Positions 6,994 through 14,723 of a DNA stretch of 64,000 nt are shown in pieces. Numbering within the stretch: position 1 is the stretch's first letter; every line of letters begins with the position of its first letter. The notes under the pieces are model-generated. The model made no database searches and had not been told where the DNA came from. It saw only the letters and a program-made list of their open reading frames with translations. Source of the stretch: a bacterium HR28 (lineage in GTDB: Bacteria; Chloroflexota; Chloroflexia; Thermomicrobiales; Thermomicrobiaceae); NCBI GenBank assembly GCA_002898255.1, contig BEIE01000003.1:229745-293744 (forward strand), given 5' to 3'. Both the position numbers and the translations under genes were made by a program.

Positions 6994-8124
6994 ATGGGAG
7001 GAAGTCGCCGAGATCATCAAGAGTGGCGCCTTCTCCGGCAAATTGTTGTTCAACTGCCAGAGGCGGTCGTGGTGGCGGTTCGGGAACCGGAATCGGTCAT
7101 CCTTGTAAACCGGCAGGTTTCTCAGTTGCTCGGGTGGAACGTTGTACCGCCGCTTTCGCTGCGACGCTTTGTGACAGCAAACACACGCCGGACACTCGAC
7201 GGACGGCCGCTCTCACTCGAGGAGATCCCGCTTGTCCGTGCGCTCCGATACGGCGAGGTCATTCGCCAGCGTGAGATCCTGCTCGAGCGTTCTGATGGTC
7301 GCTCGGTGACGTGTCTCGTGAATGCGGCCCCGCTGTTCCTGAACCGCCGCAAACAGTTCGGTGCTATCGCGGTTTTTCAGGACATCACCAGCCGTGCAAG
7401 CGAGCAGCGTCTGCGCGAGGAACTCTTTACCTTTGTCTCGCATGAACTGCGTACTCCCTTGACGGTCGTCGAAGGGATTGCTCAGCTTCTCGTGACTAAT
7501 TGGGAAGAGCTGAGTGTCGAGGAACGCGCGACACTGCTACGAGATCTCCTGACTGCCACTCGTTCCTTGCGGGACATGCTCGAGCGCATGCTCCAACTGG
7601 CGGAACTGCAGAAGGCAGGTACACAGCAGATGAGAATTTCCACTCTGGTTACCGATCTTGTGTCCGCAGTGCTACGGGAACTGGCCGACGAGCTTGCGCC
7701 GTTTCGAGTGGAGGTTCAGGTCCCTCCTGATTTGACGGTCGATATCGTCCCCTTGCACGTGGTGCAAGCCTTGCGGAGCGTCATCCACAACGCTGCCAAA
7801 TACAGCCCTCCCGGGGAGCGGATCGAGATCGGGGCGTATCGGGAAGGTGCAGAGGTTCGTATCCAGATCCGGGATTATGGGCCAGGCGTCGAGCCCGAAC
7901 TCTATTCGCGTCTCTTCCAGCCGTTCCAACGTGGACGTTCTCACGGGAAACCCGGACTCGGTCTTGGCCTCTACCAGGCCAAGTTGCTTGTCGAAGCCAA
8001 CGGGGGTCGCATCTGGCACGAAGCACCAGGAGGGCAAGGCGCTGTATTCGTCTTGGCGTTCCCCGAGCGATCAAGCAGCACAACCGACCAGAGTGACGCC
8101 CCGATCCCGCACCACGTCGGATGA
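6994..8124 (+). CDS. PAS-domain sensor histidine kinase without membrane segments
   Basis: The 376-residue kinase is probably cytoplasmic; I see no hydrophobic segment long enough to cross the membrane. A PAS-like sensor region covers roughly residues 10-130 (VILVNRQVSQLLGW, then APLFLNRRKQFGAIAVFQDIT). Next is a HisKA domain with phosphoacceptor His150 in FVSHELRTPLT, and a HATPase domain with HNAAKYSPPGE (N box), DYGPGVEP (G1) and GLGLGLYQAKLL (G2). ATG at 6994 has a purine-rich SD (AGGTGGGGG). It starts 106 bases after the response regulator and probably phosphorylates it. Its last 54 bases overlap a small gene on the other strand. Confidence 0.85.
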   Translation: MGGSRRDHQEWRLLRQIVVQLPEAVVVAVREPESVILVNRQVSQLLGWNVVPPLSLRRFVTANTRRTLDGRPLSLEEIPLVRALRYGEVIRQREILLERSDGRSVTCLVNAAPLFLNRRKQFGAIAVFQDITSRASEQRLREELFTFVSHELRTPLTVVEGIAQLLVTNWEELSVEERATLLRDLLTATRSLRDMLERMLQLAELQKAGTQQMRISTLVTDLVSAVLRELADELAPFRVEVQVPPDLTVDIVPLHVVQALRSVIHNAAKYSPPGERIEIGAYREGAEVRIQIRDYGPGVEPELYSRLFQPFQRGRSHGKPGLGLGLYQAKLLVEANGGRIWHEAPGGQGAVFVLAFPERSSSTTDQSDAPIPHHVG

Positions 8125-8343
8125 GAGTCGCTGGAGGAGGCGGTGACGTAGCTCGGACAGGGCATCCGACGCGCACCGGCCACAACCAGTGAGAAACACA
8201 TACCCCTGTGTTGTTGCCACCAGACCGACTGCGACCCACTGGCTGGGAGCAGGTTGCGTGACGTAGTATCGGAGCGTCCACGGACCAACAACGTCCTCGC
8301 GCCACTCCTCAGTGCGCTGGTGCGATTGCAACCGGGTTTCCAT
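8071..8343 (-). CDS. Small hypothetical protein (90 residues), antisense overlap with the kinase
   Basis: The family is not recognised. The protein shows a compact pattern with WTLRYYVTQPAPSQWVAVGL in the first half, then VFLTGCGRCASDAL with two closely spaced Cys (CGRC), and a helical tail. The start at 8343 has a strong SD, GGGAGG, 9-10 bases upstream. Its 3' end overlaps the 3' end of the histidine kinase by 54 bases, a tail-to-tail arrangement. The SD and composition make it more likely real than a shadow frame, but comparative evidence is lacking. Confidence 0.55.
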   Translation of the reverse strand: METRLQSHQRTEEWREDVVGPWTLRYYVTQPAPSQWVAVGLVATTQGYVFLTGCGRCASDALSELRHRLLQRLSSDVVRDRGVTLVGCAA

Positions 8344-8548
8344 TGGACACTCCCTCCCGCGGGGAATCTCCCGCTGCTTCTAGAGTAGTCCGTTGGGCGG
8401 CTTCTCGTGTTACAGCATCGTGACAGAAGATGAGCAGTCGGTTGCCAAGGAATCGGTGCAGTGTGCACAGTCGCAAGCGGCGCGTTGCGGGAGGAGACGC
8501 GAGGGCTCATACTTGGGCCTAAGGACGAGAGGAAGGTGGCTTGAGGCC

Positions 8549-9454
8549 GTGGTTGCCCGTGCGCGAGTTCGTGAGACTACGCTCCTTGTCGGGGCTGCAA
8601 CCGATCCTGGTCCCGTTCGAGAGCAGAACGAAGATGCGGTCCTCGTGGTCGACCCGACCAGTCCGGAGGCGCAAGAGAACGGTGTTCTCTTAGCTGTCGC
8701 CGATGGGATGGGGGGCTATCGCGGAGGAGAAGTTGCTGCGCAGATGGCCGTGGAAACGCTCCGTGAGCACTTCTTTGCGTCACCAGTTCCGCCCACGGAG
8801 GTCGCGAAACGGCTCGAGGAGGCGTTTCGTTTGGCGAACGAGCGGATCTTCCGCGAATGGGAGCCACACGGTGAGACCAACTTGATGGGGACAACCTTGG
8901 TCGCGGCAGTGATCCGCGGCGAGAACCTGACCGTGGCAAATGTCGGTGACAGTCGTGCCTATCTAATTCGTGCTCGTCGCCCAACGCAGATTACTCGCGA
9001 CCATTCGTTGGTCGCTGAACAGGTGGAAGCGGGCCTGTTGACACAAGAAGAGGCGCGGGGGAGTGCCTATCGGAACGTCATTACGCGTGCGCTTGGTTAT
9101 CGACCGAAAGTGGACGTCGATGTCTTCGAGCTCCGTTTGATGAGTGACGACCGCATTGTCCTCACGTCGGATGGTGTTCACGATGTCCTGAGTGACGAGG
9201 AACTCGCAGCAATCGCGCTGTCTGCGGAACCAGAGCGGGCAGCGCGGATGTTGGTCGAGCGCGCGCTCGAACAGGGCAGTCAGGACAACGCCTCCGCCAT
9301 TGTTGCGTGGCTCAAGCCGGCGACGACCACAGTCGAGGCGGAGGCGGAACGTCACGAGGCTGGCAATCGTTGGATTGTCGCATTGATCGTCATTGGCTTA
9401 CTCGTGTTCATTGCAATCGTCGGGGTGATCCTGAGCCTGGGTTACGGTGGATGA
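8549..9454 (+). CDS. PP2C-family serine/threonine phosphatase with C-terminal membrane anchor
   Basis: This is a metal-dependent PPM/PP2C phosphatase, usually acting against Ser/Thr kinases or anti-sigma signalling proteins. The motifs appear in order: TDPGPVREQNEDA, LAVADGMGGYRGGEVA, LMGTTLVAAVI, VANVGDSRAYLI, ITRDHSLV, IVLTSDGVHDVL and QDNASAIVA. A single hydrophobic helix near the C-terminus (RWIVALIVIGLLVFIAIVG) should anchor it with the catalytic domain inside. GTG at 8549 follows GAGGAAGGTGG. The frame is open 52 codons further upstream, but that part has no family match. Its stop overlaps the next gene's ATG (ATGA). Confidence 0.88.
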   Translation: MVARARVRETTLLVGAATDPGPVREQNEDAVLVVDPTSPEAQENGVLLAVADGMGGYRGGEVAAQMAVETLREHFFASPVPPTEVAKRLEEAFRLANERIFREWEPHGETNLMGTTLVAAVIRGENLTVANVGDSRAYLIRARRPTQITRDHSLVAEQVEAGLLTQEEARGSAYRNVITRALGYRPKVDVDVFELRLMSDDRIVLTSDGVHDVLSDEELAAIALSAEPERAARMLVERALEQGSQDNASAIVAWLKPATTTVEAEAERHEAGNRWIVALIVIGLLVFIAIVGVILSLGYGG

Positions 9455-10326
9455 GAACCATTATTGATGCTCACGTGCATATCTTTCCTCCCGAAATCGT
9501 CCAGCGACGGGCCGAATTCTGCCAGCGAGATCGATGGTTCGCCGAACTGTATTCGGATCCTCGCGCGCGTCTCGCAACGGCAGAGGATCTTGTCGCTTCG
9601 ATGAACGAGGCTGGAATTACGGTCTCCATTGCTGCCGGCTTTCCCTGGTCGGACCCTGGACTCTGCGCGTATCACAATGAGTACCTGGCCGAGGTTGCAC
9701 AACGGAGCGCTGGCCGTATCGCATGGCTAGCAACAGTTGTGCCGCATCAGCGGCAGGCAGCAAGTGAAGCGGAGCGCTGTTTCCAACGCGGAGCGAGCGG
9801 AGTTGGAGAACTCAATGCGGATGCTCAGGGGTTCGCCTGGGATGAACCTGAGGCACTCAGTGACCTCGTTGAAAGCTGTATTGCCGCACGCCGTCCTATT
9901 ATGGCGCACGTGAGCGAGCCACTCGGTCACCACTATGCTGGCAAGGGAACCGCATGGCCACAGCGTTTTGTGCGATTCCTCGAGCGCTTTCCTGACGTGA
10001 CAGTGGTGGCGGCACATTGGGGCGGTGGACTCCCCTTCTATGAGTTGATGCCTGAAGTGGCAAGGGCGACAAGCAACGTCGTCTACGATTCTGCGGCGAG
10101 CACGTACTTGTACCGGTTTCGCGTGTTCCGCCTGGTTGTCGATCTCGTTGGCCCGCAGCGTGTGCTGTTTGCGAGCGACTATCCGGTATTGCGGCAGAAA
10201 CGCTTCCTGGGGCGCGTACAGAGTGAAGGCAGTCTAACCGAGTCGGAGCTCCGAGCAGTGCTGGCCGAGAATGCCCAGCGCATCTACGGCTTACAGCTGC
10301 CGCTCGTCGAGGAGCGCGACACGTGA
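9451..10326 (+). CDS. Amidohydrolase_2-family metal-dependent hydrolase
   Basis: A TIM-barrel amidohydrolase of 291 residues, of the type that includes aminocarboxymuconate decarboxylase-like enzymes. The N-terminal metal motif is IIDAHVHIFP (residues 4-13). Later ligands are RPIMAHVSEPLGHHYAG, VTVVAAHWGGGLPFYE and the terminal Asp in VLFASDYPVLRQ. The substrate cannot be read from the sequence. The ATG overlaps the phosphatase stop as ATGA, and its own stop overlaps the ruvA GTG, so the three genes are translationally coupled. Confidence 0.8.
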   Translation: MRTIIDAHVHIFPPEIVQRRAEFCQRDRWFAELYSDPRARLATAEDLVASMNEAGITVSIAAGFPWSDPGLCAYHNEYLAEVAQRSAGRIAWLATVVPHQRQAASEAERCFQRGASGVGELNADAQGFAWDEPEALSDLVESCIAARRPIMAHVSEPLGHHYAGKGTAWPQRFVRFLERFPDVTVVAAHWGGGLPFYELMPEVARATSNVVYDSAASTYLYRFRVFRLVVDLVGPQRVLFASDYPVLRQKRFLGRVQSEGSLTESELRAVLAENAQRIYGLQLPLVEERDT

Positions 10327-10898
10327 TTCGAGGTCTCCGCGGCACACTGGTGAGTAAGCGACCGGGTGAAGTGCTCGTCGATGTTCAAGGTGTCATCTTC
10401 CGCGTGCAGACATCGGCGACGACCTTGCAGGAGCTTGGTGACCCTGGGGAACCGATCTCGCTGGTGACCCACCTGATGGTTCGCGAAGAGGAACTTGCTC
10501 TCTACGGTTTTGCGACGGAAACCGAGCTGGAACTCTTTCTCTCGTTGCTCGGGGTGAGCGGGGTGGGACCACGAGGGGCGTTGAGCGTCTTGTCTCTGGC
10601 GCCGCCGGAACGGATTGCGGAGTGGATCCGCGAGGAACAGGTAGACCAACTCGCGCGTGCGCCAGGAGTCGGACGTAAGACGGCAAGCCGGATCGTGTTA
10701 GAGCTCCGTGGACGACTTCCGTCACTGGTTCCATCGAGCGGAGTGGACGAGCTCGACCGCGAGCTTCTGGCGGCACTCCAAGCGCTCGGCTATACCGCCC
10801 AGGAGGCACGCATGGCTGCAGCACAGCCGGACGTCCGAGCTGCAGAAACACTTGAACAGCGAATCCTCGCTGCGCTTCGCCACCTGGCTCCATCTTGA
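10323..10898 (+). CDS. ruvA: Holliday junction branch-migration protein RuvA
   Basis: RuvA binds four-way DNA junctions as a tetramer and recruits the RuvB motor. The 191 residues show the N-terminal OB fold (MIRGLRGTLVSKRPGEVLVDVQGV, read as MIRGLRGTLVSK then EVLVDVQGVIFRV, then LALYGF). The tandem helix-hairpin-helix motifs are LLGVSGVGPRGALSVL and LARAPGVGRKTASRIVLEL. A C-terminal RuvB-binding helix domain includes ALQALGYTAQEA. The start is GTG inside the preceding stop (GTGA). ruvB and ruvC are not adjacent on this side. It converges on hisD with only 3 bases between the stop codons. Confidence 0.95.
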   Translation: MIRGLRGTLVSKRPGEVLVDVQGVIFRVQTSATTLQELGDPGEPISLVTHLMVREEELALYGFATETELELFLSLLGVSGVGPRGALSVLSLAPPERIAEWIREEQVDQLARAPGVGRKTASRIVLELRGRLPSLVPSSGVDELDRELLAALQALGYTAQEARMAAAQPDVRAAETLEQRILAALRHLAPS

Positions 10899-10901
10899 CG
10901 A

Positions 10902-12248
10902 TTATTGGGGTGGTACTCGTTCCAGTCGCTGTTCGATCGCAGCGGCATGTGCTGGTAGGCCTTCAGCCTGAGCCAGTTGCATGGCGGGAACACCCAGTCG
11001 CTCCAGCGCCTCGGGCGAGACAGCAATCACACTCGTGACTTTGAGGAACGTCTCGACCGTCACCGGCGAGGCGAACCGAGCGGTCGCCCCCGTCGGCATG
11101 ACGTGGCTCGGCCCAGCTGTGTAGTCGCCGATCACCTCAGGCGAGGTTTCACCGAGGAACACGCCGCCAGCGTTGCGGACGCGATCGAGATAGCGCCAGG
11201 GTTCCCGTATTGACAGACACAGGTGTTCCGGCGCAAAGAGGTTCGCCAGTTCAAAAGCCTGCTCCAAATCGGGGACGATGACGATCGCTCCGTTGCGTTC
11301 GAGCGCACTCCGCGCGATGTCGGCCGATTCGAGACGTGCAAGCTGTCGCTCAATTTCGTCGATCGTCGCGCGAGCGAGACGAGGATCGGTAGTGATCAGA
11401 ATAGCGCTGGCGAGCGGGTCGTGCTCGGCTTGCGCCAGGAGATCGGCTGCGCAGAGTGCGGGATGGGCAGAGTCATCAGCGATGACCAGGGTCTCTGTGG
11501 GGCCGGGAAGCTGGTCGATCCCAACCTCGCCGTAAACGAGCCGCTTGGCGAGCACAACAAAGAGGTTTCCTGGGCCAGCGACGATGTCCACTTTGGGAAT
11601 CGACTCGGTCCCGAAGGCCATCGCGGCGATCGCTTGTGCACCTCCGAGCCTGTAGACAGAACGAATGCCAAGGAGATGTGCTGCCGCGGCGACGATCGGT
11701 GCGATCCGCCCATCCCGTCCTGGTGGGGTGCAGACGATGAGCTCACGAACGCCAGCGAGCTGTGCCGGGATAGCAGTCATAAGCAACGAGGAAGGAAGCG
11801 GCGCTCGGCCACCTGGAACATAGATGCCAACACGATCGACAGGGCGAACAAGCTGTCCAAACGCACCATCGCGATCGAACTCGATCCAGGAACGCCGAAG
11901 CGTCCGCTGGTGGAAGCGCTCGATACGGTCGCGCGCGAAGCGAAGTGCTGTGAGCACATCCGCTGGCACTGTGGCAGCGGCCCTGACAAGTTCATCCTCC
12001 GGTACACGAAAGTCCTCGACGAGGATGCCGTCGAAGGCGAGCGTGAATCGTCGGAGAGCATTGTCCCTCTCTTCACGCACAGCTGTGATGATCCGCTCGA
12101 CGACCTGAAGCGGTGAGAGCTCCGCACCGAACACGGAGCGAATGCGTTCGCGTACTGGATCAGGGAGCTCGCTTGGCAGCTGACGCGGACGTCCCAAGAA
12201 GGCCCGCGCAGCATGGAGATCCTCGAAAAGCCGGATCACGCCCGTCAT
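10902..12248 (-). CDS. hisD: Histidinol dehydrogenase
   Basis: HisD carries out the last two NAD+-dependent, zinc-dependent oxidations, histidinol to histidinal to histidine. The 448 residues show IYVPGGRAPLPSSLLMTAIP, VSSVYRLGGAQAIAA-type sequence (here IRSVYRLGGAQAIAAMAFG), KVDIVAGPGNLFV, DQLPGPTETLVIADD, LAQAEHDP and GVFLGETSPEVIGDYTAGPSHV-like blocks, and near the C-terminus the HVMPTGATARFASP signature. ATG at 12248 forms an ATGA overlap with the hisG stop. It is the last gene of the pheS-pheT-hisS/Z-hisG-hisD run. Confidence 0.95.
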   Translation of the reverse strand: MTGVIRLFEDLHAARAFLGRPRQLPSELPDPVRERIRSVFGAELSPLQVVERIITAVREERDNALRRFTLAFDGILVEDFRVPEDELVRAAATVPADVLTALRFARDRIERFHQRTLRRSWIEFDRDGAFGQLVRPVDRVGIYVPGGRAPLPSSLLMTAIPAQLAGVRELIVCTPPGRDGRIAPIVAAAAHLLGIRSVYRLGGAQAIAAMAFGTESIPKVDIVAGPGNLFVVLAKRLVYGEVGIDQLPGPTETLVIADDSAHPALCAADLLAQAEHDPLASAILITTDPRLARATIDEIERQLARLESADIARSALERNGAIVIVPDLEQAFELANLFAPEHLCLSIREPWRYLDRVRNAGGVFLGETSPEVIGDYTAGPSHVMPTGATARFASPVTVETFLKVTSVIAVSPEALERLGVPAMQLAQAEGLPAHAAAIEQRLERVPPQ

Positions 12249-13264
12249 GCTCCCTCCTCCAGAGCTCGACAAAGCCGCTCGAACGCGAACGACCGGGAAT
12301 CGAACACGTAGTCAGGCGACGTAACGGTGATGCCAGTACTGCCAGCCAGCCGCAAGTGATCCACCGCTTCCAGCAAGAGGTGAGCAGGAACGATGATCGT
12401 GACCTCATACCATCCAGAGCGAGTGTCTCCCGATTTCGGGTAGACGCGGGCGACCGTCGGCCCGAGTTCACCAGTGGTCGCAACATGAGCAGTGACATGG
12501 CGGACGACGTCCTCTTCGTCGTGGCCGCGGATGTTCGCCGTGATGAGGCGATAACGCCGTGAGCGAAGGCGAGCCTCGATGAGCTCGATCACGATGCGGG
12601 CGCGCTCGAGCTTCTCAGGCGTGTGGCAGAGCGATTTCCGGCTGGCGATGAGACACGCCTGAGCGCGGAGGATGACGCCACCTTCCAAAACGCGGAGCCG
12701 GTTCTCGCGGAGCGTGACACCGGTCTCGGTCAGATCAGCAATGAGATCAGCATATCCGAGGGCTGGCGCGACCTCTAGTGCGCCATGCCCTTCAACGAGC
12801 GTAAAGTAATGGACGCCATTGCGAAGCAAGAACTCCCTTGTGAGATTAGGGAACTTTGTTGCAACCCGTAACGTGCGGCCACGGCGTTTCCACTCGACTG
12901 CAAGATCAGCCAGGTCGGCGATCGTCGTCACGTCGAGCCAACTCTCCGGCACGGCCAACACCAGCTCGCAACGGCGAAATCCGAGATCCTCCATGACCAC
13001 GAGGACGTCTGGATCGTCTCCTGCCAACTCGGCAACGAGGTCGTACCCGGTGATGCCGAGGTCAGCCCCGCCGGTCGCAACCTGCTGCACTATGTCAGCA
13101 GTGCGCTGGAACAGCACCTCGATCCCATCAATACCCGACAGTCGGCCGACGTACTGCCGGGGATTGGGGCGCCAGACACTGAGCCCGGCACCTTCCAAGA
13201 AGCGGAGGGTCGCTTCCTCATAAGCACCTTTTGAAGCGATAGCGAGCCGCAACGGTTCACTCAT
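12245..13264 (-). CDS. hisG: ATP phosphoribosyltransferase, long form with C-terminal regulatory domain
   Basis: HisG joins ATP and PRPP in the first step of histidine synthesis. The catalytic part starts LRLAIASKGAYEEATLRFLEGAGL and has DLGITGYDLVAE and ATKFPNLTREFL. The PRPP-loop region is less canonical than in short HisG. At 339 residues it is well above the ~210 of HisZ-dependent HisG. The last ~100 residues (GELGPTVARVY, then WYEVTIIVPAHLLLEAVD, then GSTGITVTSPDYVF) fit the ACT-like HisG_C domain that binds histidine. ATG at 13264 overlaps the previous gene by 8 bases. Coexistence with a HisZ-like neighbour is noted as a finding. Confidence 0.9.
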   Translation of the reverse strand: MSEPLRLAIASKGAYEEATLRFLEGAGLSVWRPNPRQYVGRLSGIDGIEVLFQRTADIVQQVATGGADLGITGYDLVAELAGDDPDVLVVMEDLGFRRCELVLAVPESWLDVTTIADLADLAVEWKRRGRTLRVATKFPNLTREFLLRNGVHYFTLVEGHGALEVAPALGYADLIADLTETGVTLRENRLRVLEGGVILRAQACLIASRKSLCHTPEKLERARIVIELIEARLRSRRYRLITANIRGHDEEDVVRHVTAHVATTGELGPTVARVYPKSGDTRSGWYEVTIIVPAHLLLEAVDHLRLAGSTGITVTSPDYVFDSRSFAFERLCRALEEGA

Positions 13265-14723
13265 CGGTCTCTCGTTCCTCATTCGAGCGAAGGTCCCAAT
13301 GCTGGACGGAGCCGGAAACGTCAACGACGAGCAACTGGATGAATCCACGTCGACGAGCGTAGCGGCGATTCGCGGAGACCGAACGCTGCCGCACGTCGAG
13401 TTCAACAACTGCTCCTTGTGCACGAAGTGCTTCCGCGACCTGTTCGGCTCGTGCGAGCGCCTCTGGCTGGGCTGCTGCCACGAGCAGGCGCGGTGCTGCC
13501 GGGACGTCCGGAAGGGACGCCAGATCAGCGATACGTTCCAGCCCACCAGAGAAACCACACGCGGGTAAGGGAGCCCGTGCGCCCAACAGTTGGGCGAGAT
13601 CGTCGTATCGTCCGCCGCCGCAGAGTTGACGGCCGAGATCGTTCTCAGGATAGACCTCAAAGAGGATGCCGGTGTAGTAGTGGAGACCACGTGCCATACC
13701 TGGGCTGAGAACGATCTGCTGTGAGGCGACGCCGTACGCGGCAAGAAGCTCGAGCAAATCATCGATCTGACGCAGTGGGGTTGCATCGAGCTCGTAGCGT
13801 GCGATGACCCGATGGAGCTCGGGAAGGACATCATCAGGTGGGCCGGAAATGGAAGCAAGTTCTCGGACGAAAGCGAAAGCATGACGGAGTGCCTGTTGAT
13901 CCGCGCTCCGCTCGAGTTTCGCCAGGACACCACGGACGATCTCGTCTGGTGCGCGGGAGCTGTTAGACGTTTGAATGCCAACTTCTTGGAGGAGTGTAAG
14001 GACGAGTCGCTCGAGTTCCTCGGGCTGCAAGGGGTGTAGCTTCTCCCGTAATTCCCTTGTCAGCTGGGCGACGTGGGCACTGCCGGTGAGCGCAGGGAGT
14101 TCCGCCTCGAGATCGACGTCTTGTCCTTTGCGCAGCCGTTCCATTGTCCAGAGAAGCCAGTCCCGCGCACGTTGACGGAGCGGTAAGCGCTGGAGAAAGT
14201 CGAGAACAATTCCGACATGCCCGAGCACGATCCGCGGGGCAATCCCGAGCGACTGGAGAATCTCGACTGCGAGATGGATCACTTCAGCGTCACCACTCGC
14301 GCCGGGTGCCCCGAGGAGTTCGCACCCCACCTCAGTGAACTGGCGCGTGCGACCCGCTTGGGGACGCTCGTACCGGAATACCGGCCCGGCATAAGCGAAA
14401 CGTAGCGGGAGTGGATCATTCTGCCGGGCATCGACGTAATAGCGCAAGACCGACGCCGTGTGCTCTGGCCGCAACGCAATATCGCGATTCCGAAAGGAAA
14501 AAGCATAGAGTTGGGCGATACGTTCTGGGCCGGCCTTGCGGAGAAAAAGCTCGGTCGGTTCGAGGATCGGGGTCTCAATCACCTCGTACCCGTGGCGTTC
14601 GAGGATATGAAGGATACGCCGGAGAACGGCCTGGCGTCGTCGGAAAAGTGCTGGCCCCACATCCTGCATACCGCGCAGGCGTTCGAGGGGAGGAAGACTC
14701 TCAGGCGTTGAGTTCGATGTCAC
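13257..14723 (-). CDS. Histidyl-tRNA synthetase family protein (HisRS or HisZ-like)
   Basis: This is a class II synthetase-fold protein of 488 residues. Motif 1 region IALRPEHTASVLRYY, motif 2 YAGPVFRYERPQAGRTRQFTE, histidine-binding blocks ARGLHYYTGILFEVY and LCGGGRYDDLAQLLG, and motif 3-like CGFSGGLERI are all present. A C-terminal anticodon-binding-like domain (LLVAAAQPEALARAEQVAEAL) is also present. Phrases such as YYTGILFEVY look more like HisZ, the HisG regulatory subunit, but HisZ normally lacks the anticodon domain. It starts at GTG in the pheT stop (GTGA) and overlaps hisG. It could charge tRNA-His, regulate HisG, or both; the symbol is therefore left blank. Confidence 0.75.
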   Translation of the reverse strand: MTSNSTPESLPPLERLRGMQDVGPALFRRRQAVLRRILHILERHGYEVIETPILEPTELFLRKAGPERIAQLYAFSFRNRDIALRPEHTASVLRYYVDARQNDPLPLRFAYAGPVFRYERPQAGRTRQFTEVGCELLGAPGASGDAEVIHLAVEILQSLGIAPRIVLGHVGIVLDFLQRLPLRQRARDWLLWTMERLRKGQDVDLEAELPALTGSAHVAQLTRELREKLHPLQPEELERLVLTLLQEVGIQTSNSSRAPDEIVRGVLAKLERSADQQALRHAFAFVRELASISGPPDDVLPELHRVIARYELDATPLRQIDDLLELLAAYGVASQQIVLSPGMARGLHYYTGILFEVYPENDLGRQLCGGGRYDDLAQLLGARAPLPACGFSGGLERIADLASLPDVPAAPRLLVAAAQPEALARAEQVAEALRAQGAVVELDVRQRSVSANRRYARRRGFIQLLVVDVSGSVQHWDLRSNEERETDE

